A DNA stretch of 64,000 bases from Amia ocellicauda (Eukaryota; Chordata; Actinopteri; Amiiformes; Amiidae). Made by a program: the position numbers and the translations under genes. The notes beneath the pieces are model-generated. The model was not told where the DNA came from and ran no database searches. It worked only from the letters and a program-made list of their open reading frames with translations. Where the stretch lies: positions 62,001 through 126,000 of the forward strand of contig NW_027102721.1 of assembly GCF_036373705.1 (NCBI RefSeq). Reading direction: 5' to 3'. Position 1 is the first letter of the stretch, and every line of letters begins with the position of its first letter. Below are positions 1-9,377 of the stretch, piece after piece.

Positions 1-462
1 TTCAGGTGAGAGAGAGCGAGAAAGACTGCCCGCTGTTCCTTATAGTCTGTCAGATCAAGAGGTGATTGGTTCTTGAGTTTTTGAGATTGGATTTCGGTTT
101 CAGCCCCCAGTGTCCTATTGGAGGGGGGCTTGATTTATGACTGATGTCAATCCATGCCATCTTTTGGAAATGCCGGTTGGCCTGGGTTCGTAGCTCTATG
201 TCGGGATTTCAGCTCTCGTCCACTTCAATGAGTTTTTATCACCTACAGGCCCCTTTCTCCAGACATCTCATAGCAGAATTCCAAACTATTTGGCCTCTTC
301 TTGGTGCCATCCTCCCCAAAACTGTCACTTTGATGCAAACCAGTTCCAAGCTGATGAGCTAAGGGAATCTGATAACTTTCGGGGGGAGAGGTTTTCTTTA
401 GATCAGTGCTTCAGCTCAGAGCCCAGATACTCTTATCCAAATACACCCAACATAACGCTACA
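1..462. mobile_element. LTR-like insertion, partial copy at window edge
   Basis: This is the right-hand part of the element seen whole at 2157-3986; it ends in ACGCTACA at 462 and is followed by the duplicated ATGC of the tRNA-Ala anticodon loop. The rest lies outside the window. Confidence 0.8.
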
Positions 463-500
463 ATGCTAAGCGAGCGCTCTACCACGTGAGCTAATCCTCA
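463..500 (-). pseudogene. tRNA-Ala(AGC) 5' half, split gene
   Basis: Read on the minus strand, this covers the acceptor 5' strand, D arm and the start of the anticodon arm of tRNA-Ala(AGC), stopping inside the anticodon loop where the LTR-like element begins. The matching 3' half for this copy lies beyond the left edge. Confidence 0.75.
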
Positions 501-824
501 GGGCTCTCGGTGAGGCCGACCCCCACTTCTTCAGTCTTTAAGTGGCACGTCGCGAGTAAGTCCTTTCCTGCGCTTCAGGCAAGCTTGCAGCCAACTGCGG
601 ACGACTTTCCTTCATCGGTGGCAGCCATCGTGCCGCAATAGAAAAGGATTGTCATGAGCAAAACTTTCAAAGTGACCGAAAAGATGACTGCCCGTCGTGT
701 GATGTGATTTACATGAGTTACCAGAAACGTTCATGGACATATGTATATAGGTAAGGATTTAATCACAGATAGAGAGAGAGAAAATGCACCATACAGGTCC
801 TAGGGGAAGAGCAACAGATCCACC
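501..824. other. Unit spacer between tRNA-Ala 5' half and tRNA-Glu
   Basis: I see no gene here. The stretch carries short ORFs only and ends in a (GA)n tract around 770-783. The Polintons of units C, E and G are inserted near its right-hand end, at the point equivalent to position 796/797. Equivalent spacers are 4025-4348, 7549-7844, 27623-27946, 31149-31444, 50176-50498 and 53727-54023. Confidence 0.6.
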
Positions 825-896
825 TTCCCTGACCGGGAATCGAACCTGGGCCGCGGCGGTGAGAGCGTCGAATCCTGACCACTAGACCACCAGGGA
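825..896 (-). tRNA. tRNA-Glu(CTC), decaying copy, unit A
   Basis: The minus strand gives a 72-nt tRNA-Glu with a 7-bp acceptor stem, anticodon loop CTCTCAC (anticodon CTC) and an internal B box of GGTTCGATTCC type. This copy has one mismatch in the anticodon stem and one in the T stem compared with the copies at 27947 and 47177, so it may be inactive. No run of four T follows closely on the coding strand; the first is about 40 nt downstream. Confidence 0.88.
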
Positions 897-1031
897 CAGC
901 TCCGGAAGTGACCCGCCACACGCAGCACTCTGGGCGCAACTTGGCTCACTCTGGACTTGGCCGTGCGACAGAGCGAGACGTGTGCGTAGAACACAAACCT
1001 TCATCACGGGCAAGAGGTGGGCAGTGGGCTT

Positions 1032-1103
1032 GGTTCCATGGTGTAATGGTTAGCACTCTGGACTCTGAATCCAGCGATCCGAGTTCAAGTCTCGGTGGGA
1101 CCT
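1032..1103 (+). tRNA. tRNA-Gln(CTG), unit A
   Basis: A 72-nt tRNA with acceptor stem GGTTCCA/TGGGACC, anticodon loop CTCTGAA (anticodon CTG) and intact D and T arms. It appears identical to the common vertebrate tRNA-Gln(CTG). The internal A and B boxes are present. No T-run terminator follows within about 100 bp, so transcription, if any, would end far downstream. It diverges from tRNA-Glu, 135 bp away on the other strand. Confidence 0.95.
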
Positions 1104-1259
1104 GGGGCCCTTGGCAGGGGCAGCAGCGGTGACCCGGTGGTCTCCCTGCCTGAGGGCCTGTGTCTGCGAATAAGGCCTGTTTATGTTCCCTCTTGGGAGG
1201 CTTGGAGACGAATTGGTGAAAACTCCGGGTCGGCCTGGTGCGTTCATCTTCCTGGTGGT
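1104..1259. other. Spacer between tRNA-Gln and tRNA-Arg 5' half
   Basis: GC-rich spacer in which I recognise no gene. Short frames across it have no conserved start and look like chance. Confidence 0.5.
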
Positions 1260-1913
1260 GACCGCGTGGCTTAACGGAGAAGAAGGTGCCTGTGTTGACA
1301 GATTACAGATAGATTATTTCCCTTCTTGGAAATCATCGTTAAAGCGAAAAGGAACTTTGTAAACCAGCTAGCTTGGAAGCAACCACGTCAGGGCATTCTT
1401 TCAGTGAGACCTCGGTTTTTTACAAGCACGAGTGAAGCTTTAAAAGAAAATGACATAGAATGTTTGCGGCCGTTCATCCAATCAAAAGGTGCAAGCCCGA
1501 GTCCGATTGCGGTCTGTCTTCCCTGGGGGCGGGGGGGATTGTGTTTTGTGAGATCCGGGGGAGAGGTGGGGTGGCTTTCTTTGGTGTATGCCAGAGGTCC
1601 GGTGAGAGGTTGTCTTTTACAACTGTCCCTCAGTCAATACCAAAAACAGTCCCTGCCAATCTGGGAAAGCCATTAAGTCCACAAACAGAGTTTTGACAAA
1701 CATCCTGCGGGCTTTTTCTCCACCGTTTGATCCTTTTATCGTTGACAGGAATGTCTACAGGGTACGTCCCGAACAGGTGCCTCAATGGCTGTTTGCTAGC
1801 TCGATAAATCTAACTTGCTCGGTCTGCATACTATCTTTAATCTAAAACATCATACAGTCTCTTCGGTCTGACTTCGGATCGGAAGATTGAGGGTTGGAGT
1901 GCCTTTGCGGTCG
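1260..1913 (+). pseudogene. Split tRNA-Arg(TCG), unit A (halves 1260-1278 and 1865-1913)
   Basis: The first 19 nt carry the acceptor 5' strand (GACCGCG) and most of the D arm of tRNA-Arg(TCG). The last 49 nt carry the anticodon arm (loop CTTCGGA), variable loop, T arm and acceptor 3' strand. The two acceptor strands still form seven pairs, which shows that they belonged to one gene. About 586 bp separate the halves, between the D arm and the anticodon arm; this is not the usual intron position one base 3' of the anticodon. The T loop also has an unusual TTGG in place of TTCG. Confidence 0.75.
1279..1864. other. 586-bp interruption of tRNA-Arg, origin unknown
   Basis: This sequence sits between the two tRNA-Arg halves in every unit. 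Its ends show a weak inverted likeness (GAAGA near the left, TCTTC at the right, each near a CTGT/ACAG), which could be a decayed terminal inverted repeat. I see no clear target duplication. The open frame near 1326-1676 starts at TTG and varies in length between units, so I do not call it a gene. Equivalent segments: 4803-5388, 24886-25462, 28401-28986, 47631-48216 and 50953-51538. Confidence 0.45.
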
Positions 1914-2117
1914 TTCCTGGGGTTACGACGTCGAAGCGGCATCTCGGTCGTTTTTGGGGAACTTCGGAAGGGCCAGCCGGCGTGCTAATGCTGCAGCCGT
2001 CGCCGGCGCGTTGTGTCTGATAACCTTACGGCAAACAGGCAATGCCTTGCGCCTGTGTCTGCGGCAAGAAAAGTGAGCGACTCTCCCCCGAAACCGGGGC
2101 ACGAGCGCCTGAGGCCT
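1914..2117. other. GC-rich spacer between tRNA-Arg and tRNA-Ala 3' half
   Basis: No gene recognised. The spacer contains TTTTT about 37 nt after the tRNA-Arg 3' end, a possible Pol III terminator for that gene before it was split. Confidence 0.45.
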
Positions 2118-4024
2118 TGGAGAATGCGGGCATCGATCCCGCTGCCTCTCGCATGCTGTAGCGTAAGGTACACTTATACATTTCAATTAAAGAAGTGAAT
2201 TTATAGTATCACCTTATCACGAATCCTGGAATCTTGTAGAACTCAATTTCTGTAATAATTGGACGCAGACACCAATTCCAAAGATATAAATTGTCAAATG
2301 TATTCAAAACAAAGACTAAATGTAGCACTACACTAATTATACAAAAGGGAAAAACTAATTACAATTCAACTCTAGATCAACAAATCGAAGACAAATCACT
2401 TCCGTGACCAAATCAAAGACCATGGGATCACATATGATAACACAAATCGTTAAATAAAAAAGGTTATAAACACATTGACTACAATACCGGTTAGTAAGAC
2501 GAAGGTGAGTCTCTCGTTAGTATTATTAGTCAGACATTAAATAACTACGCAGGTTAGTATTTATGTCAGGTAACTTCTCGTTATATATATATCAGTCTCA
2601 TTCACGTTTAGGTGCCGAGAAAGATCCTATCATTACTTGTTACCACAATTTCCCTTAACTGATTATTATTCAATGATTAAGGATAGGCAGGGCCACCAAT
2701 AATCTAATGTCTATTAACTTGTGTCAATTTCAGACTAAACAGTTAAACAGGAATGAGAAGATATTTCTCGGCGTTGACAGATTTTATTTCTAAAATTATC
2801 AACAAAACAGTTTAATGCAACACACATTTATATTTAAGAAAACTAAATGATATTACACATTCTAGAGTTATGAATCACAGATTAACATTTCTAATTGATT
2901 TCTCAAATGTCATGAATCATGAACTCCAAACTGTTAAACTTATCTGAACTTCGTCGCAGAGAGGCCTCTCTGGCTTCGGGCTCAGATAACAGCACACGGC
3001 ACGAGGTCCGTGTGGTTTGGAACAAAGGCAGTCCGGTTCGGCTTTGTCCAAGAACTTCCACTCAGTCGATACACCTGGAAGTTGGGGTTTCGCGAAAGTA
3101 GAGTCGTTTCCAAACAGATTTTCCACTGGTTTGAAGGCTCCAAGGTTGTGCACAAAATCTTCTTGGCAAGCAGGGTCTCTCACCGTACTTATTTGAAGAC
3201 AAAGTCTTTGAGGAAAGCAGGGCCATGTTTGTTCCAAGGGTCAAGTTTCTTAAGACTCAAATAGCTATTTAAATGACTGACACTTTCGTATACAGTCGAC
3301 TTAGTCAATTGTCCAGCTGTAAAACTCCACTGATCAGGTGGGCACAGGCGGGCAGCGCAGTCTGTAAAGTTCTTTATTTAATAAAGTCCTTTAAAAGAAT
3401 TCTTCGTACGGCTCAATCTCCTTCTCCAAGTTTAACTCTTCTGTTGCCGGAAAAGACTTAGTTGGTTTCTGGTTCCGGTTCTGGCAACAGAGCTACAGGT
3501 TGAGCTGTGGCAGCGAGTTACTGGTTCAGGTGAGAGAGAGCGAGAAAGACTGCCCGCTGTTCCTTATAGTCTGTCAGATCAAGAGGTGATTGGTTCTTGA
3601 GTTTTTGAGATTGGATTTCGGTTTCAGCCCCCAGTGTCCTATTGGAGGGGGGCTTGATTTATGACTGATGTCAATCCATGCCATCTTTTGGAAATGCCGG
3701 TTGGCCTGGGTTCGTAGCTCTATGTCGGGATTTCAGCTCTCGTCCACTTCAATGAGTTTTTATCACCTACAGGCCCCTTTCTCCAGACATCTCATAGCAG
3801 AATTCCAAACTATTTGGCCTCTTCTTGGTGCCATCCTCCCCAAAACTGTCACTTTGATGCAAACCAGTTCCAAGCTGATGAGCTAAGGGAATCTGATAAC
3901 TTTCGGGGGGAGAGGTTTTCTTTAGATCAGTGCTTCAGCTCAGAGCCCAGATACTCTTATCCAAATACACCCAACACAACGCTACAATGCTAAGCGAGCG
4001 CTCTACCACGTGAGCTAATCCTCA
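2118..4024 (-). pseudogene. Split tRNA-Ala(AGC), interrupted by LTR-like element (halves 3987-4024 and 2118-2156)
   Basis: On the minus strand the 5' half (3987-4024) runs from the acceptor stem through the D arm into the anticodon loop, and the 3' half (2118-2156) holds the rest of the anticodon arm, the T arm and the acceptor 3' strand. Removing the insertion and one copy of ATGC leaves a 73-nt tRNA-Ala(AGC) with six of seven acceptor pairs. The insertion point lies within the anticodon loop, so no functional tRNA is expected. Confidence 0.85.
2157..3986. mobile_element. Solo-LTR-like insertion in tRNA-Ala, 1,830 bp
   Basis: The element starts TGTAGCGT and ends ACGCTACA, an 8-bp terminal inverted repeat with the TG...CA ends typical of LTRs. 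It is flanked on both sides by ATGC (2153-2156 and 3987-3990), a 4-bp target duplication. No retroviral or retrotransposon gene is visible, so a solo LTR is the simplest reading. It is AT-rich in its left half and contains AATAAA signals on both strands near 3375-3385, so I cannot fix its orientation. Short frames in it have no family likeness. It is fixed in all units, so the insertion is older than the array's present copies. Confidence 0.72.
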
Positions 4025-4348
4025 GGGCTCTCGGTGAGGCCGACCCCCACTTCTTCAGTCTTTAAGTGGCACGTCGCGAGTAAGTCCTTTCCTGCGCTTC
4101 AGGCAAGCTTGCAGCCAACTGCGGACGACTTTCCTTCATCGGTGGCAGCCATCGTGCCGCAATAGAAAAGGATTGTCATGAGCAAAACTTTCAAAGTGAC
4201 CGAAAAGATGACTGCCCGTCGTGTGATGTGATTTACATGAGTTACCAGAAACGTTCATGGACATATGTATATAGGTAAGGATTTAATCACAGATAGAGAG
4301 AGAGAAAATGCACCATACAGGTCCTAGGGGAAGAGCAACAGATCCACC

Positions 4349-4420
4349 TTCCCTGACCGGGAATCGAACCCGGGCCACGGCGGTGAGAGCGTCGAATCCT
4401 GACCACTAGACCACCAGGGA
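4349..4420 (-). tRNA. tRNA-Glu(CTC), unit B
   Basis: Same gene as at 825, without the T-stem mismatch but with the same anticodon-stem mismatch. Anticodon CTC. Confidence 0.9.
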
Positions 4421-4555
4421 CAGCTCCGGAAGTGACCCGCCACACGCAGCACTCTGGGCGCAACTTGGCTCACTCTGGACTTGGCCGTGCGACAGAGCGA
4501 GACGTGTGCGTAGAACACAAACCTTCATCACGGGCAAGAGGTGGGCAGTGGGCTT

Positions 4556-4627
4556 GGTTCCATGGTGTAATGGTTAGCACTCTGGACTCTGAATCCAGCG
4601 ATCCGAGTTCAAGTCTCGGTGGGACCT
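4556..4627 (+). tRNA. tRNA-Gln(CTG), unit B
   Basis: Identical to the copy at 1032, with intact acceptor, D, anticodon and T arms and no nearby T-run. Confidence 0.95.
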
Positions 4628-4783
4628 GGGGCCCTTGGCAGGGGCAGCAGCGGTGACCCGGTGGTCTCCCTGCCTGAGGGCCTGTGTCTGCGAATAAGGC
4701 CTGTTTATGTTCCCTCTTGGGAGGCTTGGAGACGAATTGGTGAAAACTCCGGGTCGGCCTGGTGCGTTCATCTTCCTGGTGGT

Positions 4784-5437
4784 GACCGCGTGGCTTAACG
4801 GAGAAGAAGGTGCCTGTGTTGACAGATTACAGATAGATTATTTCCCTTCTTGGAAATCATCGTTAAAGCGAAAAGGAACTTTGTAAACCAGCTAGCTTGG
4901 AAGCAACCACGTCAGGGCATTCTTTCAGTGAGACCTCGGTTTTTTACAAGCACGAGTGAAGCTTTAAAAGAAAATGACATAGAATGTTTGCGGCCGTTCA
5001 TCCAATCAAAAGGTGCAAGCCCGAGTCCGATTGCGGTCTGTCTTCCCTGGGGGCGGGGGGGATTGTGTTTTGTGAGATCCGGGGGAGAGGTGGGGTGGCT
5101 TTCTTTGGTGTATGCCAGAGGTCCGGTGAGAGGTTGTCTTTTACAACTGTCCCTCAGTCAATACCAAAAACAGTCCCTGCCAATCTGGGAAAGCCATTCA
5201 GTCCACAAACAGAGTTTTGACAAACATCCTGCGGGCTTTTTCTCCACCGTTTGATCCTTTTATCGTTGACAGGAATGTCTACAGGGTACGTCCCGAACAG
5301 GTGCCTCAATGGCTGTTTGCTAGCTCGATAAATCTAACTTGCTCGGTCTGCATACTATCTTTAATCTAAAACATCATACAGTCTCTTCGGTCTGACTTCG
5401 GATCGGAAGATTGAGGGTTGGAGTGCCTTTGCGGTCG
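4784..5437 (+). pseudogene. Split tRNA-Arg(TCG), unit B (4784-4802 and 5389-5437)
   Basis: Same arrangement as at 1260, with the halves separated by 586 bp and acceptor strands that still pair. Confidence 0.75.
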
Positions 5438-5641
5438 TTCCTGGGGTTACGACGTCGAAGCGGCATCTCGGTCGTTTTTGGGGAACTTCGGAAGGGCCAG
5501 CCGGCGTGCTAATGCTGCAGCCGTCGCCGGCGCGTTGTGTCTGATAACCTTACGGCAAACAGGCAATGCCTTGCGCCTGTGTCTGCGGCAAGAAAAGTGA
5601 GCGACTCTCCCCCGAAACCGGGGCACGAGCGCCTGAGGCCT

Positions 5642-7548
5642 TGGAGAATGCGGGCATCGATCCCGCTGCCTCTCGCATGCTGTAGCGTAAGGTACACTTA
5701 TACATTTCAATTAAAGAAGTGAATTTATAGTATCACCTTATCACGAATCCTGGAATCTTGTAGAACTCAATTTCTGTAATAATTGGACGCAGACACCAAT
5801 TCCAAAGATATAAATTGTCAAATGTATTCAAAACAAAGACTAAATGTAGCACTACACTAATTATACAAAAGGGAAAAACTAATTACAATTCAACTCTAGA
5901 TCAACAAATCGAAGACAAATCACTTCCGTGACCAAATCAAAGACCATGGGATCACATATGATAACACAAATCGTTAAATAAAAAAGGTTATAAACACATT
6001 GACTACAATACCGGTTAGTAAGACGAAGGTGAGTCTCTCGTTAGTATTATTAGTCAGACATTAAATAACTACGCAGGTTAGTATTTATGTCAGGTAACTT
6101 CTCGTTATATATATATCAGTCTCATTCACGTTTAGGTGCCGAGAAAGATCCTATCATTACTTGTTACCACAATTTCCCTTAACTGATTATTATTCAATGA
6201 TTAAGGATAGGCAGGGCCACCAATAATCTAATGTCTATTAACTTGTGTCAATTTCAGACTAAACAGTTAAACAGGAATGAGAAGATATTTCTCGGCGTTG
6301 ACAGATTTTATTTCTAAAATTATCAACAAAACAGTTTAATGCAACACACATTTATATTTAAGAAAACTAAATGATATTACACATTCTAGAGTTATGAATC
6401 ACAGATTAACATTTCTAATTGATTTCTCAAATGTCATGAATCATGAACTCCAAACTGTTAAACTTATCTGAACTTCGTCGCAGAGAGGCCTCTCTGGCTT
6501 CGGGCTCAGATAACAGCACACGGCACGAGGTCCGTGTGGTTTGGAACAAAGGCAGTCCGGTTCGGCTTTGTCCAAGAACTTCCACTCAGTCGATACACCT
6601 GGAAGTTGGGGTTTCGCGAAAGTAGAGTCGTTTCCAAACAGATTTTCCACTGGTTTGAAGGCTCCAAGGTTGTGCACAAAATCTTCTTGGCAAGCAGGGT
6701 CTCTCACCGTACTTATTTGAAGACAAAGTCTTTGAGGAAAGCAGGGCTGTGTTTGTTCCAAGGGTCAAGTTTCTTAAGACTCAAATAGCTATTTAAATGA
6801 CTGACACTTTCGTATACAGTCGACTTAGTCAATTGTCCAGCTGTAAAACTCCACTGATCAGGTGGGCACAGGCGGGCAGCGCAGTCTGTAAAGTTCTTTA
6901 TTTAATAAAGTCCTTTAAAAGAATTCTTCGTACGGCTCAATCTCCTTCTCCCAGTTTAACTCTTCTGTTGCCGGCAAAGACTTAGTTGGTTTCTGGTTCC
7001 GGTTCTGGCAACAGAGCTACAGGTTGAGCTGTGGCAGCGAGTTACTGGTTCAGGTGAGAGAGAGCGATAAAGACTGTCCGCTGTTCCTTATAGTCTGTCA
7101 GATCAAGAGGTGATTGGTTCTTGAGTTTTTGAGATTGGATTTCGGTTTCAGCCCCCAGTGTCCTATTGGAGGGGGGCTTGATTTATGACTGATGTCAATC
7201 CATGCCATCTTTTGGAAATGCCGGTTGGCCTGGGTTCGTAGCTCTATGTCGGGATTTCGGCTCTCGTCCACTTCAAAGAGTTTTTATCACCTACAGGCCC
7301 CTTTCTCCAGACATCTCATAGCAGAATTCCAAACTATTTGGCCTCTTCTTGGTGCCATCCTCCCCAAAACTGTCACTTTGATGCAAACCAGTTCCAAGCT
7401 GATGAGCTAAGGGAATCTGATAACTTTGGGGGGGAGAGGTTTTCTTTAGATCAGTGCTTCAGCTCAGAGCCCAAATGCTCTTATCCAAATACACCCAATA
7501 TAACGCTACAATGCTAAGCGAGCGCTCTACCACGTGAGCTAATCCTCA
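5642..7548 (-). pseudogene. Split tRNA-Ala(AGC), unit B/C junction (7511-7548 and 5642-5680)
   Basis: Same split as at 2118-4024, with the ATGC duplication at 5677-5680 and 7511-7514. Confidence 0.83.
5681..7510. mobile_element. LTR-like insertion, 1,830 bp, unit B
   Basis: Starts TGTAGCGT and ends ACGCTACA, flanked by ATGC. Near-identical to the copy at 2157, with a few substitutions. Confidence 0.72.
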
Positions 7549-7844
7549 GGGCTCTCGGTGAGGCCGACCCCCACTTCTTCAGTCTTTAAGTGGCACGTCG
7601 CGAGTAAGTCCTTTCCTGCGCTTCAGGCAAGCTTGCAGCCAACTGCGGACGACTTTCCTTCCTCGGTGGCAGCCATCGTGCCGCAATAGAAAAGGATTGT
7701 CATGAGCAAAACTTTCAAAGTGACCGAAAAGATCACGGCCCGTCGTGTGATGTGATGTACATGAGCTCCAGAAACGTTCATGGACATATGTATATAAGTA
7801 AGGATTTAATCACAGATAGAGAGAGAGAAAATGCACCACACAGG

Positions 7845-8025
7845 AGTAGATAGTAGGGTTTTTTGGGCGCGGCCTATTTTGTTATGACGTATGCCCTAAG
7901 CTTATTAATATTCCTACGTCATTATTGGGGGGCGTGATTTTAGAGTTATTTCCTTAATTATTCCTACGTCATATCCGTCAGAAAGTGTACACCCCTAAAA
8001 CCCTGAACAACAAGGCCACCCATAA
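7845..8025 (+). repeat. Polinton 1 left terminal inverted repeat, 181 bp
   Basis: Matches the inverted right end from AGTAGATAG to the point where both arms read CCACCCATAA. It contains three near-palindromic TGACGTA/TACGTCA motifs resembling CRE/ATF sites, which could serve as enhancer or replication-origin sites. Confidence 0.93.
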
Positions 8026-8529
8026 TCGGTTGTTCTTGTTGTTCTTGTTGGTCAACTGTAGAGTGTGAATGGGTCGGGTCTTCCTGTAGTGGTTGGGGGT
8101 CTTTTTTAAATATACATGTAAGGGGCCCAGGTCTTAACAATGCCATTTTGAATAGTGCGTTTATCATATTCACACTGTCTCTGTCTCTGTCTCTCTCGCC
8201 CAAGCATTTTATAAGATCAACAAGTTCTGTTGTCTGTAATGGTCCCAGGTCTTAACAATGCCATTTTGAATAGTGCGTTTATCATATTCACACTGGCTCT
8301 GTCTCTGTCTGTCTCTATATCTCTCTCTCTCGCCCAATCATTTTATAAGATCAACAAGTTCTGTTGTCTGTAATGGTCACAGGTCCTAACAATTCCTGTT
8401 TTGCATAGGGTACTTATGTTAACCCCAATGTATATGGCTCTGTCTCTCCCCTCAAATTTAATTAAAAATAAAATTTAAAAAAAGAGAGTGTGTGTGTGTG
8501 TGGGTGTTTGTCGGTATAGTTTAATTGTT

Positions 8530-8560
<31 letters not shown>

Positions 8561-9377
8561 GCTGTGGTTATATTTTATCTCACACATAATGTGTTCATTC
8601 GTTTTACTTAAATACATTCTAGGGTCTTAAAGCTCATAAGAGTTAGACTTAAGATAAGGATATGTTTTTAAGGTATTTTAGCAGGCTCAATCCCTGATGA
8701 TAAGGAATCATTTAAAAAATAAAAACAACTGATCACTCAATGCTAAATAGATCACAACACTCAAGGCTAAATCACTCACACCACGGGGGACGGGGGTGGG
8801 CTCAGACAAACGTAGGCATGGCGTGTGGTCTCAAAACATTCAGAATACTTTTAAACTATATAATTTATAAGCTTTGTAAAATAAACCCAAATATCTCTTT
8901 TGTGGGGATAAACGCTGTTCTGAGTAGTTTGTGACTTGTTTAATACCAAACAAAGCATCGCTATTAAAAAAAAAAAAAAATCACTGTAAAAGCGCTACTT
9001 ATTTTAGATCTTTATAGTTATTTTCTTGGCTCAGGTTGTTTTTTAGCGCGTATAAAGGCCTGAAATATTCTTAGTGTTTATTGACTATAGGTCTTGATGC
9101 TTAAAAATGTTTTTTTGAGAGACCAAAAGGTTCTAATAAAAGTTTAGAGTAGAGAGGAGAGAGATCGTCGCCATCTTGGTTTCTATTTGAAATTGATGCA
9201 GGGTCATTTTATTGGTTGGTTTTGATATGTTAATTGGTAACAGGACGGCACAAAGGCCAGCCCAGAACAATGCCTTACAAGCAGATCCGGCATCCGGCCA
9301 TCAGTATAAGTATGAAGGTCTGGTCTTCAGCTCGACAGACTCATACTGACCTTTCGATTTAAGCCTAAAGATCAACA
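8026..9377. promoter_or_regulatory. Polinton 1 left non-coding region with tandem repeats and promoter elements
   Basis: No gene is visible. An imperfect tandem repeat of about 118-134 bp occurs at 8126-8243 and 8244-8377, with a degraded third copy at about 8378-8450; each copy has a CT-rich microsatellite. A poly(A) tract follows at about 8537-8560 and another near 8966-8980. TATAAAGG lies at 9051-9058, and TATAAG at 9304-9309 is about 70 bp before the first start codon at 9378, a likely core promoter for the spliced gene. Confidence 0.6.

Noticed and set aside
1326-1676. Open frame of 116-134 codons repeated in every unit within the tRNA-Arg interruption
   Set aside because: It begins at TTG, its end shifts between units through small changes, and the sequence has no recognisable domain. 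Repetition comes from the array, not from coding constraint.
1923-2198. Overlapping 60-87-codon frames on both strands in the GC-rich spacer
   Set aside because: GC-rich DNA favours long chance frames, and these run across the tRNA-Ala 3' half.
2917-3461. Several 60-106-codon frames on both strands inside the LTR-like element
   Set aside because: They overlap each other on both strands, have no family likeness and are explained by array copying.
8537-8560. Poly(A) tract as the tail of a SINE or processed pseudogene
   Set aside because: No Pol III promoter boxes, SINE body or target duplication next to it; it recurs at the same place inside each Polinton.
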